A stretch of 64,000 nucleotides of DNA, taken from contig JAPNXP010000013.1 of the NCBI GenBank assembly GCA_028753945.1, positions 4,217,501-4,281,500 of the forward strand, in the 5' to 3' direction. This DNA comes from Hexactinellida sp. DTS-2022. Taxonomy: Eukaryota; Porifera; Hexactinellida. The notes below the pieces were generated by a model that worked only from the letters and a program-made list of their open reading frames with translations, had not been told where the DNA came from and did no database searches. Of this stretch, positions 1-10,246 are shown one piece after another. Numbering within the stretch: position 1 is the first letter of the stretch; every line of letters begins with the position of its first letter. A program made the position numbers and the translations under genes.

Positions 1-1808
1 ACACTTATGTATCTAATTTGAATATGATTATTAGTTGAATTTATCCATAAAAACAGGCCCATAACAATAAAATATTTTTCAGGTTGTTGAAAATCTAACT
101 TCACTGTTTCTAAAAGTTGGTCAAGTTGAAATCTGAGGATCCTGAATAGTTACTACGGCAAATAAGAAATGATCGCAAAAATGACCGGGATCGGATCGGC
201 GATTAATTTTTTGGCGATCGACTAATGCCCTAGTATACGCACACCCTTGTAGTAAGTGGCATGTTATTTACTGTGCTCAGGTTATATACATTGAGGAAAT
301 TCGATGAGTCCCGCGAAGCGCGTTGTGAAGTCCTATTGAGAATCTCTAGGCAAAGGTAGAATATGGCTATACTGCTAGCTGACGGGATCTAACACTTTTT
401 TTAAATCAATAATACTTTTCAACCTAAGAAGATGCGCCCATTTATTTAGTCCACCCAAGTCACAACAGAGTGAGAATTTCAGACTACTATTTCCAAAATG
501 GAATGTTTATTGTTGCAATTCCGGAGATGCTCAATCAATCAATAGGTCCAAATCCTCTTACTGATCACTAGCACTTGTTGCTACCAATCATCGTTATAAT
601 CAGTGACTCTTACAGGAGTATTACTATTTTCACACTAATACTTACTATTTGATAAGTCAATATTTTATGATCGATTTATATAAATACCTGTGAACAAATT
701 GATCCATTAAATAACTCTTTGAGGTTCATAATATCACATGGCTACACCTTTCAAAATTGAATTGCTACTCAAGACGAGTAAAATAAGGAGAAGGCTTGCA
801 TTGAGGGGTTTATCTATCCTCTTAATTAATAAATGCTCCCCGATTATTATTACATTGGGTTTGCGAAGATCGTGCAACCTCTAAAGCACGCATATCTATA
901 AATGATGCGAATGTCGTCAAACCTACAAGCGTTGAAGATATAGATTCGTCTCGTACGCATGGGCCAAATACGTCCAGAATTGAAATGATTAAAGGCGTCA
1001 CTAAAATGAAGGCTCGAGCGACTAATTCTGGAGAAAGTACAAGATTGATATTGGCAAGTGGGATTGAAACAATGACCGATTCAGCTATTTCTAGTCTAGT
1101 TAGATTTGATTCGATAAAACGGACAACCGTCGTCAAAAAACTGGTAAAGAAGATTTCAGTATCTCAAGTTATCAACGTCTGCTGAAGATATAACTATCCC
1201 TGTAATTTCAGAATAACATTGAATAGGACAATCATTTCTATTAGTTGATTCTGGGATTGGCGATACTATTAACAGAATCTTAGTCTTTGGTACTCGTTAA
1301 ATGCTTTCACTTTTGCGTGATTCGAGCAATTGGTTCGCAGATGGCACGCACATTCAGTGTTGTGCCAAGTCAATTCTTCCAACTCTTACACCATTCACTG
1401 CGAAAAAGATGTGGTTATACAATACCCTGTTTATATGGACCTTTGCGTGAAACAATATTTTGGAACAACAAAGGGAAACAACATATAGGAAACTCTTTAG
1501 ATCCCTAAACCCATCTCATATAATGGTCGATTTTCTGAAGTTACTAATGCATTTCAAAGAGAACAATCACTACAGGAAGCTATATTAGTCAAGGGGATAT
1601 AGGAGAAACCCTCAAAACTTAGTGCAAAGAGAAATGAAAGAATTTTTAGTCTTGTCGCAAATTGTGAGAATAGAGAAACTCTCTCCTACTTCAGAGGGAT
1701 AGCGTACAACTTTGAATAAAAAAAAACTACTTTATCTATTTTATATAATACGCTTTTTAAACAAGCTGCTCGTCCGCGCGTCCTGCGACTAAATCTACAG
1801 GCAACAAA
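1..1808. other. Gene-poor region, no recognisable gene
   Basis: I see no reading frame with a recognisable domain here. A short open stretch on + at about 985-1185 has no family resemblance and no clear promoter. Around 1761-1785 a piece resembling the start of the short GC-rich repeat found whole at 28484, 45670 and 60433 occurs just before the next reading frame. The rest is A+T-rich unique-looking sequence. Confidence 0.5.
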
Positions 1809-2123
1809 ATGTCCGGCGAAAAAGTGTCCGCCATTCGTGATAAGTACTGCAGTTATCGAGAGGACAATTTGCTTCTGAACATAGAAGCGTCACCTTTTTC
1901 CGAAAATGCTCACTTTAGTGAGATTGGCAATCCTTTGAATGCAGATCAAAACAAACACTGGAGGGAAAATCTATTAGCAGCGTTGCATCCAAATTTTGTT
2001 TCTCTATTACTTAGTCTTATGGATAAACAAGAAATTTTCTCCAAACAATTTGCGAAAAATGTGTATAACCATTTGAATGTATATTACAATATTCGCAATT
2101 CTCAGAAAATTGGTTGGAGATAG
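1809..2123 (+). CDS. Hypothetical 104-residue protein
   Basis: An ATG-started frame of 104 codons ending in TAG, with a fairly balanced amino-acid composition. I do not recognise it. It has no signal peptide, no membrane segment and no zinc-binding pattern. It ends about 80 bases before a hAT-type MITE. It could be a terminal fragment or single exon of a decayed transposon gene, since every other coding remnant nearby is transposon-derived. It may also be chance. Confidence 0.25.
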   Translation: MSGEKVSAIRDKYCSYREDNLLLNIEASPFSENAHFSEIGNPLNADQNKHWRENLLAALHPNFVSLLLSLMDKQEIFSKQFAKNVYNHLNVYYNIRNSQKIGWR

Positions 2124-2203
2124 AGTATCGAAATGTATTATCATTGAATACGAAGTTAAGGACGGGCTATCGATTGGATCATTTACTAAGCTATAACTAT
2201 ATT

Positions 2204-2675
2204 CAGGGGCGTATTTGACGGGGGTTCCAGGGGCTCCATGGAGCCCCCAGTCGGTGCTCCACTGGATCTCGTCGGAGGAAATAGAGTAAGAAGGAAGGAA
2301 GGAAAATAATAGTTAAGTTCAGGGGGGAAAGTTAGAATGATCAATTTGATCTTTTTGATAAATAGTCTAAACACTGCAATTCTGAATACTGAAAGGAATA
2401 TTACTGAATTCATCATTAAAAATCGAATACTGGGAATAGATGACCTCAACACTCATTTTCGCATCATAAAAATCGTGAAAATAGTTAATATATTATACAT
2501 TTATATCATTTGAAATGTGTTAAGTACACAATATATTTTGAGTAGTTTTGGTTAGTAAAACTTGATATATTAATGAGTATGTTTTTTAGTAATCATTAGA
2601 TAGGTTGGATTAATATAAACTCGTCGGAGCTGAAGTTGTGGAGCCCCCACCTTGGCTTGGGGCCCTACGCCCCTG
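2204..2675. mobile_element. hAT-type MITE (472 bp) with 8-bp target duplication
   Basis: The element begins CAGGGGCGTA and ends TACGCCCCTG, a perfect 10-base terminal inverted repeat typical of hAT elements. It is flanked by the identical 8-base direct repeat ACTATATT (2196-2203 and 2676-2683). The interior has no coding capacity; a frame on the minus strand inside it is chance. Confidence 0.9.
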
Positions 2676-2861
2676 ACTATATTCCTTCTCAAGATATGTC
2701 AAGAAGCATTGAATTCACGATTCCAAGGCAACAGAGGAATGTTGCAACATTCCATTTTGGTTCTAAGATATTTTATGTAAAATTACTCCTAGACTTGAAC
2801 ATTTTCCACATTAACATTTTACACATTGAATACATGACATATTTTGGCTATTAGACAATAT

Positions 2862-3065
2862 GGTTGTAGGGTTTCATTTGGGGGGGTCCCCCCAATTTAG
2901 GGAGGGACCCCCCCAAATCAGCTAATTTTCAAATATATTTGCGGGGGTTCCCCCAAATTTTCCAACTTTCGTTTCACTTGGGGGGGACCCCCCAATTCTG
3001 CGAATTATCAAATTCATTTGGGGGGGATACCCCCCAAGTTTGGGGGTGACTTCCCCAAATCTATC
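2862..3065. repeat. G-run/C-run palindromic repeat, copy 1
   Basis: Repeated short palindromes of the type TTGGGGGG-TCCCCCCAA, separated by AT-rich spacers, preceded by TTGTAGGGTTTCATT. The same unit occurs reverse-complemented at about 40786-40948, ending AATGAAACCCTACA. This is a dispersed repeat with strong hairpin or G-quadruplex potential. Confidence 0.8.
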
Positions 3066-3716
3066 TATTTTTCCAGTACTTTTGGGACTTCGTATAACCG
3101 ACGAAATTGCATTTATGTTCCTACAAGCTTTCCGACTTGGTACGCAGGGCGTTGACTGTAGATAATATTGTTGATGATATTATTTTAAGTCAGTATACTC
3201 GATTCACAAGGCAGAATCAAGGGGAACTCAAGGGAAGTTCATTCTCTTTAAAATTGAGAGTACAGGCGAATTCGTCCCCATGGGAAAAGAGGCAAACCCC
3301 CGATAGGCAAAACAATTCGATTTCAACTGTATGTATATGAATTGTGTTATGGATAAACAAGTATGTGCTAGGGGGCAAAATAACCGGGGAGGCAAAAACA
3401 CCCGAATCGACTACCTAAGGATCAAAGCTTTGGTATCAGTCAATGTACATTATTATAGGTAAATTTATCCCACTCAAAGGCTGAAAGTTCTATGTGAACA
3501 ACCCAGATAGTGGAAGCAAACGAATTGTGCAAATTGTGTATAAATCCCAGTACCGCTAAAGAAATTAATGCATACATAGAATGAATATTTATTATTGTAA
3601 AGGAATCTCATTATGATTAATGAATGATTTGTCTCTACTCTCTAGAACTAAATGAAATGATGATAGAATCTACTTTGACATCTCTTTTCTCACAACTGAT
3701 ATTATGGGTTTAATGA
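3066..3716. other. No gene seen
   Basis: Between the G-rich repeat and the terminal inverted repeat of the MULE-like element I find no supported gene. A short open frame at 3107-3340 has no recognisable content. Confidence 0.4.
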
Positions 3717-4424
3717 TGACTGTGAAGTTAGCTTAGTATTCGACCAGGCTCACTTCAGTCAGATATTTGACTCACTTCTAGTTATTAGATTTGAATAAAT
3801 TTAGTGTCGTTCGAAAGAGGAGACACGGAGGTTTCCCGTGATATTATTTATTTAAAAAATTTTTAACTTTCAGTTGGTTATTTTTATCATACAAAGCCGC
3901 ACTGGTATCTCATCAAAAATCACATTCTCAAAATTTGTTTACAATTCTGAAAATTTGTTATCATACTTTGGAGAGTTGGAGGTTTGTGTGATTTAATTTT
4001 TATTTAAAATTTCCCAAAAACTTTGGAGTTATAAACATTCAAACTTGAAGTTGGGAAAAAGAGTGGAAGTAGAATTTTGAAAAGTCCATTGAGTATGCTT
4101 AGTTCAAAGTGTCAATTCCTATCCAATATCAACCTGTATCTAATTTATTTTGATATCATTCGTTAGAGGAGACACGGAGGTTTACCTCAATGCCATTAGA
4201 TTCTCGAATATTCCCTTTATAACAGATAAATAAGTCCTTTAAAAATGGCGTAAATCTCTGTTTTTATTGTTTTATCTATTCAAACTTTGAGCTCAATTTT
4301 CCGAGATAAAATTGAACCAGAATCGATTCAAACTTTACAGGTACTTTCTCTGATATATTATTATTCTATCCCCAGAAAAAAAAACAGGGGTCGCTAGTCA
4401 TTTCTTTCAGAATTTTTTAATTTC
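3717..4424. repeat. Left terminal inverted repeat of the MULE-like element
   Basis: It starts ATGACTGTGAAGTTAGC and ends near CAGAATTTTTTAATTTCTTG. It contains twice the motif GAGGAGACACGGAGGTTT (about 3819 and 4167), so it has internal sub-repeats, as in foldback elements. The reverse complement is at 17925-18617. Confidence 0.9.
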
Positions 4425-4753
4425 TTGGACAGCAATAGCTAATTGTTTAAATTTTCAATATTCATACTTTAGTTTATAATAGCTCAGTATACAAGTATGC
4501 ACCTATAGCCCTAAATGGTATTTCCCACAAGTCTAATTTGCGTCACACAATCGTTAGTTCCACTTACAAATTTAGCTGTTGCGCATTTAGCCTATTCATA
4601 GAATATTTAAGCCTCGACTAGGAGGAGATTTCGAACTTTACATTCATTGCTTTTTTTCATCACTCTTTCAAACTCTTCCTTGATTCTTCTACAATTATTT
4701 CTTGAACTTTAGTTCTTTTCTACAATTATTTATTGATTCATTATTCTCTCTCA

Positions 4754-5735
4754 ATGATTTCTATTGAATTGTGGCGTGCTCACATCGGATTGCATTGCAG
4801 CCGCAGATGCAATAATACCCATCATCGTCATCAATCAACAGACCAAACTGATTCATCTGTTTCGATCATCTCGGCTTTTATTGCATGTATAGTAGCCATT
4901 CTACTCGTCATTGGTGGCATCGAGATCAATCCTGGGCCTATCACCCCAACTCAAGATACTCATCACGAACGAGGTAATTTTGACTTATATATGTTATGGA
5001 TAAGAATAACCTTTATTGTTATTTTTTTTAGAACTACCAGCTGAGATCAAATCTTTTGTCGACGCACTCCTCTCCACAACACTATCATTCGAACAATTGA
5101 TCCAGTCCCTGTCTGCAAGCTACAGTTCGCCCAGTTCCATTTGGGGTTCCATTTGTAAGAAAGTCTACTTGCGAAACAAGCCTGATAAGAGACATAGCTT
5201 GTACTTGAAGTGGAAAAATAATTCTTATGACATAAGAACCCTGGTGAGGGATGCTTTAAGCGAAGTTAAGCCTTCAGTAAGTCCCCCTAGTTCGGAGGAG
5301 CAATTTCACGTGAGTTATAGTCTTAGTAACTTAACTATTCAGAGCAGAGCGTCATTGGTAACTTCCACAATTCTTAAGGAAGTAAGTTTAAGTGTAGCTG
5401 CTTGTTTCGATTTATTTTCGTCATTCGATAACTTAGATTTAAGAAAACTTGAATTGAATGTAGTTGACGATAAACTTCTTATTGTGTGGGCATCTTCTGC
5501 ATCCGACCAAGCTGTGTATGACCGGTTGAAGAGAGATTCTCATAATACAAATCTTAGTTCTCTGAATAGTGAAGGTCACGACGCGTATTACATGTTCAAT
5601 ACAACTGAATGCCAGTTATGGGTAGACGGTACTATGTTTTATGGATTAATTAATCCACAAAATGTTTCTGGTTTTTTACAATTCGAGGAAATGTGCTATT
5701 TTGAGGAGTGTTTTGATTTATTACCACGATTGTAA
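4754..5735 (+). CDS. MULE ORF1: hydrophobic segment plus 2A-like motif, spliced
   Basis: The start is the first ATG (4754). The likely structure is exon 4754-4973, a 58-base intron (GAG|GTAATT to TTTTTTTAG|AA) and exon 5032-5735; the frame continues across the junction (phase 1). Residues about 36-53 are hydrophobic (SIISAFIACIVAILLVI) and run straight into GGIEINPGP (4913-4939), close to the 2A ribosome-skipping consensus D(V/I)ExNPGP but with G in place of D. If active, skipping would release a short signal- or anchor-like peptide from the downstream product. The rest (about 235 residues) is not recognised. It ends at TAA 5733-5735. The coding potential seems to continue in the next frame at 5738-5975. 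Confidence 0.6.
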
Positions 5736-5755
5736 ATACTTATTGTAAAAGCTTT

Positions 5756-6003
5756 GTGGAATGTACTCCTTTATTGTTTTTGTGGTTGTCTGAAGTACAG
5801 CTTGAATGTAGTTTCTTGTATCAAATGTTTGGTAAGAAATATGTGTTTTTAAGTGGAAATGACTTGAGTCTTTTTATAACTTGGGTAAAGGTGTTGAGAG
5901 ATGAGTACAATGCTAATGGTGTTAAGTGCTTAAAAAGTAAGTGTACTGATTTTAGTGTTAGAGTTGAAAGTGAATTAGTGAACCACTTCCTCGTTCTCAC
6001 GAT
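5756..6003 (+). pseudogene. Frame-shifted continuation between ORF1 and transposase
   Basis: An open stretch in a different frame (usable to about 5975; its own stop lies near 6046) has coding-like composition and bridges ORF1 and the transposase frame, which is open from 5974. Three adjacent frames, each displaced by -1 relative to the previous one, therefore cover 5032-8259. Either single-base deletions broke one long gene, or there are introns or recoding sites I cannot place. No domain is recognised. Confidence 0.4.
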
Positions 6004-8259
6004 GTGCCTGATATTAAAACTGACAACTTTGAAACACAAATGGTGATAGAAAGTTCTGAGATTGAAGTTCTAAGTAGTACGAGTAGTAGTGACTGTGGGG
6101 AGTTTTACCTCGAACTGAGTGAGTGGGATAATATTTGTATTACCAATTCTACTGGTAAAACTTCATTGGTTAGTAATTGGACTAATGTTTTTGCTGAAAA
6201 ATTTAAAGATTTAGCCCCAATGTGTGTTTTGAAGTTTGTAAATTATTGGTTGAAGAAACCTGATAGTCGCAAGGGTAAAAGTCCTTTCTTCAGAGCTAGA
6301 GCGTATTGTAAGTTTGAAAATTGTCGATCTTATATCTTCTATATTGATGATGCACTAAATTTGGTAGATAATGACATACTTGTCAAGATTTACTCAGAAG
6401 GATATTTGTCACTTCAACACACAGATGGACAGAGTGCACATAGTCGCCATCTATCTTGCAGTGAGCGTAGTAAAATGGGAGAATTATTAGTTAATAATTC
6501 GGTTAGTAAAATTTATAATAAACAGTTTAATAATTCAAGTAATCCTGGTCTCTGTTATGGTAATTTTACTTCTCTTAAATCACAAGATTGTTTGCGGAAA
6601 GTTAAAGCTGAATTGAAATCTAAGGAGCGATTTTCTAATTTATATATGGAAGATATAACAGCAACCCAGCAGTATTTCCGTTATCTACTTCCTGAATCCC
6701 CCCTACCAGGCTATGTTCAGTATTTCGTACAGGATCCTTTCATTATTCATATGTATTCTTATAAGCAGCTGGAAATTCTAAAACTAATGAATAGTAAAGA
6801 TATTGTCTTGAATTTAGATGCGACTGGTTCTCTTATTTCTAAACCCCCTTCCTGTTCTAAGAAAATATATTACTATGCCCTTACAATACAACACCCGGAG
6901 TTTTCCACTAGTCCCATCCCATTAGCTGAAATGATTAGTAGCGATCATAGCACCGCTGAGATCTCACACTTCCTGAATAAATGGTGTTTGAGTGTAAAAT
7001 TATTTAACACAATGGAGTTAAAAATTAAGAAGGTTGAGATAGATTTTAGTTGGGCTATGATGCACAGTACATGTTTAGCGTTTAACAAATTTACTATTTT
7101 TCATTATCTCCAATATTGTTGGGAATTTATAGCTAATAGTGAGAACTTAGGTGTTATAACAGTCCTCCATCTCTGCTCGGCTCATATCATGCACAGAATT
7201 AGTTATAATTTAAATAAGAAATTTAAATTAGAAAAGGCTTTAAAAAGATTAATATTGCATGTATTTGGTCGTATGGTTAATTGTAAACAAATGGATGAAA
7301 TTAATCAACTTTTCGGGTTAATTTGTTATATTTTGTGTAGTAAGAAGCAAACTAGTGTTTATTGCACTAAATTAAACAAACTAGAAGAATGTATTAAGGC
7401 GGAGATTAATGTTAGTTATGATGTTCCCAATGAATTCGAGGATGAGACTGAAGTTAAGAGTAATGCTGTAACTTACAGAGATAAATCCCCTTTTGGCCGA
7501 CATTTTGAAATGATTTATCGTAATACCTTAGTCTCAATAAGCGAATTCGACAATAATTCGCAACTTGATCCTAGTGTATCTTATAACCCCCAGATAGTGG
7601 AATTTCTTCTAACGTATTATATGCCATTGTTACCGTTGTGGAGTGGGATAATTTTATGTACAGTTAATTCGTCAGAGAATGCAACAGACAGTAATGCGAT
7701 TGTTGAGAATTGGTTCAGAATTGTTAAACACAGCATATTTAATTCAGAGACCGGGATACGAGCTGCTGATTTCATCAGAACAGTTTATAATAACATAGAC
7801 GATAGGATCGCGGCGTTTAAATTTGCTTTCACTCCACTGGCTCATAAAGTGTTTAAAGTTAAGAAGAGATTACGCGTGGAGAATGAGGAGTGGTCTAGAA
7901 GTAAGAAGAGTAAATTTAGTTATACTAAACCAACTGTTGATAAAGTTAGTACGATATTTAAAAATTTCAAGTCTAAAAGTTTAAGTAGTAAAAATAAAAG
8001 TTTTAATGTAGAAAGTATAAGTAAACGTTCAACAGACAGAGAGGAAGCTACTATTTGTGAAGAAAATCCAGTAGATGTTACTACAGTTATTAATGATATA
8101 GTGCGTGCAAGTGTAGTTGAAATAATTGGTGATTTAGATTTAGTAGAAATGGCTACCATGGAATATAAGTTACGGCATTCCAACCACTTACTTATCGGGG
8201 ACAGAAGAAGTTGTGTGAAGATTTACATTTACAGTTGTCGGATTCTACAAATTCCATAA
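5974..8259 (+). CDS. MULE-superfamily DDE transposase
   Basis: This is the DNA-cutting and -joining enzyme of the outer element. Counting from codon 6004 as residue 1 (no in-frame ATG there, and the frame is open from 5974): a CX4C...HxxxH zinc-binding region at about 102-149 resembles the WRKY/GCM1-type fingers of MULE transposases. Catalytic acidic residues fit D272 (in LNLDATG), D347 (in VEIDFSW) and E568 (in IVENWF). The CxxH motif C391-H394 between the second D and the E is the MULE signature. The C-terminal tail is Ser/Lys-rich. The end overlaps the OTU frame in the -1 register. The true start may lie upstream through a frameshift or intron. Confidence 0.85.
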   Translation: MSEPLPRSHDVPDIKTDNFETQMVIESSEIEVLSSTSSSDCGEFYLELSEWDNICITNSTGKTSLVSNWTNVFAEKFKDLAPMCVLKFVNYWLKKPDSRKGKSPFFRARAYCKFENCRSYIFYIDDALNLVDNDILVKIYSEGYLSLQHTDGQSAHSRHLSCSERSKMGELLVNNSVSKIYNKQFNNSSNPGLCYGNFTSLKSQDCLRKVKAELKSKERFSNLYMEDITATQQYFRYLLPESPLPGYVQYFVQDPFIIHMYSYKQLEILKLMNSKDIVLNLDATGSLISKPPSCSKKIYYYALTIQHPEFSTSPIPLAEMISSDHSTAEISHFLNKWCLSVKLFNTMELKIKKVEIDFSWAMMHSTCLAFNKFTIFHYLQYCWEFIANSENLGVITVLHLCSAHIMHRISYNLNKKFKLEKALKRLILHVFGRMVNCKQMDEINQLFGLICYILCSKKQTSVYCTKLNKLEECIKAEINVSYDVPNEFEDETEVKSNAVTYRDKSPFGRHFEMIYRNTLVSISEFDNNSQLDPSVSYNPQIVEFLLTYYMPLLPLWSGIILCTVNSSENATDSNAIVENWFRIVKHSIFNSETGIRAADFIRTVYNNIDDRIAAFKFAFTPLAHKVFKVKKRLRVENEEWSRSKKSKFSYTKPTVDKVSTIFKNFKSKSLSSKNKSFNVESISKRSTDREEATICEENPVDVTTVINDIVRASVVEIIGDLDLVEMATMEYKLRHSNHLLIGDRRSCVKIYIYSCRILQIP

Positions 8260-8771
8260 GAGATAATATCCCAGGCAATTCTAATTTAAAAGAATATGTT
8301 CCTTCGAAGTGTTTGCGAATTCCTGGAGATGGAAATTGTTTATTCGCATCATTGTCGTACTGGTTGACAGGAAATATTGATGGTTTTAATTTAATACGGT
8401 TGAAAGTTGTAGAGAATATGGTTGGTAAGCTGAAGGATGCATGCAATAAGTTTATTGCCAATAAATTTCCTAGGAGTGTAATTAACTATCGTAACGTGGC
8501 GGACTATGTAGTGAAATCTAATATGAAGAGGAATTCTACGTGGGGTACTGATGTGGAGTTATTTGCAACAGCTTTATTATTGCATACGGATATTTGGGTA
8601 TTTAGTTCAGACATGGGTAACAAGTGGATGGTATTCTCAGGTAGAGGGGCTAAACTAATTGATACTTTGGAGTCTCCTCCAGGAAATAATGCAGGCTCTA
8701 TCTATATTAATCATAATGGAGTACACTATGAACCAATATTACGGGTGGATTTAATATCTACGGGCAATTAA
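8169..8771 (+). CDS. OTU-family cysteine protease of the MULE-like element
   Basis: OTU proteases cleave ubiquitin-like conjugates. The frame is open from 8169 and overlaps the transposase 3' end in the -1 register, so it was probably part of, or expressed with, the transposase. The catalytic Asp and Cys are in PGDGNCLFASL (about 8320-8352), with the usual W-x-LTG helix following. WGTDVELFATALLL matches the conserved middle of OTU domains, and the catalytic His is in GVHYEPIL near the C-terminus. All three key positions are present. There is no clear ATG close to the domain. Similar OTU modules lie in both Ginger-like units and the Helitron. Confidence 0.85.
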   Translation, partial: VTAFQPLTYRGQKKLCEDLHLQLSDSTNSIRDNIPGNSNLKEYVPSKCLRIPGDGNCLFASLSYWLTGNIDGFNLIRLKVVENMVGKLKDACNKFIANKFPRSVINYRNVADYVVKSNMKRNSTWGTDVELFATALLLHTDIWVFSSDMGNKWMVFSGRGAKLIDTLESPPGNNAGSIYINHNGVHYEPILRVDLISTGN

Positions 8772-9218
8772 TGAATTCACTGATTACCTCGTAGTCGTAG
8801 ATATTAATTAATTAAAACTATATACGTAATTAGAAAACCAAAGGATTCCCTTTATTAGTTAATGATTAATTGTCTTATGCGGAATGTTATCCAGGTTTAG
8901 AAGTGATCCTATTAATTACATCAATAGAAGCAAAGAAGAATAAAATTATTTCGGGCTCTTATAGCGCAAAAATTGCGATTCTCATGTCTACAGCCACCTT
9001 CTCTACTTAAATAGTAAAGATTTTCAACAACTTTTATGTTGGACAGTGTGACATAGCGGTGTGTGATCCGCGAGAGCTTATGGTCAGTCACTCCCAGGAG
9101 GACTAGGTGCTGCTGGAGCTGTGTAGACAGCGAGAGAGAGCAGGCCTAGGTGTGTCGCGACGATGGAAGAAGTACCATCTGGACGAGGTCGGACACTGCG
9201 GACTTAGTGAGCGTATCG

Positions 9219-9272
9219 AGGGTAGAGGACTGGACCGTCCTCCTGATGAGGCCTATGGAGGGCCGAAACCCT
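9219..9272 (+). ncRNA. Hammerhead ribozyme (type I-like), copy 1
   Basis: All core elements are present in order. Stem III 5' strand AGGG (9219-9222) is followed by UA and the predicted cleavage site after A9224 (GUA). Stem I is a hairpin GAGGAC/GTCCTC with a 6-base loop. Then come the invariant CTGATGA (9243-9249), stem II GGCC/GGCC with a 7-base loop, the invariant GAAA (9265-9268) and CCCT (9269-9272) closing stem III with 4 pairs. Every helix is fully paired. It sits about 80 bases before CTCATGACAACA, a placing shared with the copies at 42.9 and 43.4 kb. Confidence 0.88.
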
Positions 9273-9500
9273 AGAGTGGTGGCGACACCACTTGGACCAC
9301 TTGAGCTGTCAATGGTGGCAGCTTGATACAGAAAGGTCCCAAAGCTTCTCATGACAACAGTTATAAAGTGGTAAGTTATATTCTTAAATGTACATGTGGA
9401 TGATTTATAAATATTGTGTAAAGATTTATCCTATAGTTCTTTATAAGAAGGCAAATACAAAAAGGAATTGATCTATCCCAAAGCAGTCGGAATTGATATA

Positions 9501-9692
9501 CAGTAGTCTCCCAAAACGGACACTCCGAGGAGCGGACAACACATTTAAAACGGACAAACCTCCTGGAACGGAATGAATTTACCATGCATGTAATTAATAC
9601 TTCAGCCGTCTCCGAGAAGTGGACATCTCCAGAGTCCAAAGAACAAACAAAGGCCATGTCCCCAACGTGTCCGTTATTCGGAGACTCCACGG
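9501..9692. mobile_element. pogo/Tigger-like MITE
   Basis: The left end CAGTAGTCTCCCAAAACGGA and the right end GTGTCCGTTATTCGGAGACT form an imperfect inverted pair with the gene-like CGGACA repeats typical of short pogo-related elements. No coding capacity. It lies in the 3' region of the MULE-like element. Confidence 0.6.
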
Positions 9693-10041
9693 TAAACACA
9701 CATTATTTTAATGAGATACCTGGATGCCATTCTCTCTTCTTGGAATTGGATAAGTAAGATCAATCCAAAAAGTAGTGGAAATTGATACAAGCACACATTG
9801 TGGATGCCACTTCTTGCATTTGTTAATAATTATATAATTATCACTACCATTATTACAACCAGAATAATTCATTGTTTACTGATTCTTTGCATTCCAATCA
9901 TCTGATTAGTTATATAGTTGCAATTACAATTTGCTATTATTAGTTGAAACTCAATACTACAATGGGAACTAAGAGAAGCGAATGAATTGTGTTACATTAC
10001 GTAGATAGTATAAATGATATCACTAATATTGGAGGTATTAA

Positions 10042-10093
10042 AAAGTACACTGCGCATGCACAGTAAGTACAGTGCGCATGCGCAGTAAGTACA
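10042..10093. repeat. Left KDZ terminal inverted repeat with NRF-1-like sites
   Basis: Contains CTGCGCATGCACAG (about 10050-10063) and GTGCGCATGCGCAG (about 10072-10085). The second is the perfect palindrome GCGCATGCGC, which matches the NRF-1 consensus YGCGCAYGCGCR. The inverted copy is at 17792-17844. Confidence 0.8.
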
Positions 10094-10150
10094 ATCCCAT
10101 AACGGCACGTGGCACATGCGGACAAGACGACAAGTAGGCTTGGCCTATTT

Positions 10151-10160
10151 GCTTATAAAT
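10151..10160 (+). promoter_or_regulatory. Candidate TATA box of the Ulp1-PHD gene
   Basis: GCTTATAAAT lies about 90 bases upstream of the ATG at 10247 and about 60 bases inside the left inverted repeat. This is the spacing expected for a core promoter with a short leader. Confidence 0.5.
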
Positions 10161-10246
10161 AGGCCAATTCATTGGATTTGACATTATAAATCGATTCATC
10201 TCAATTTGATCTCAATTAGCAACCGAATATTTTAATTGCATAAATT

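Larger units (their letters stand above)
8772..10041. other. 3' non-coding part of the MULE-like element
   Basis: No gene here. It contains a GC-richer insert with a hammerhead ribozyme (about 9045-9370) and a pogo-like MITE (about 9501-9692). A minus-strand open frame at 9146-9352 is the antisense of the ribozyme repeat. Confidence 0.6.

Noticed and set aside
296-330. CGATGAGTCCCGCGAAG as a further hammerhead
   Set aside because: Lacks CTGATGA and a proper GAAA with pairing stems.
2186-2452. Minus-strand frame near 2.3 kb
   Set aside because: Lies inside the hAT MITE with a defined 8-bp duplication; no domain.
5717-6047. Programmed -1 frameshift site
   Set aside because: No X_XXY_YYZ slippery heptamer in the right register was found in the overlaps; kept only as an open alternative.
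9146-9352. Minus-strand frame over the first ribozyme repeat
   Set aside because: Antisense to a structured RNA element, with no domain and no support.
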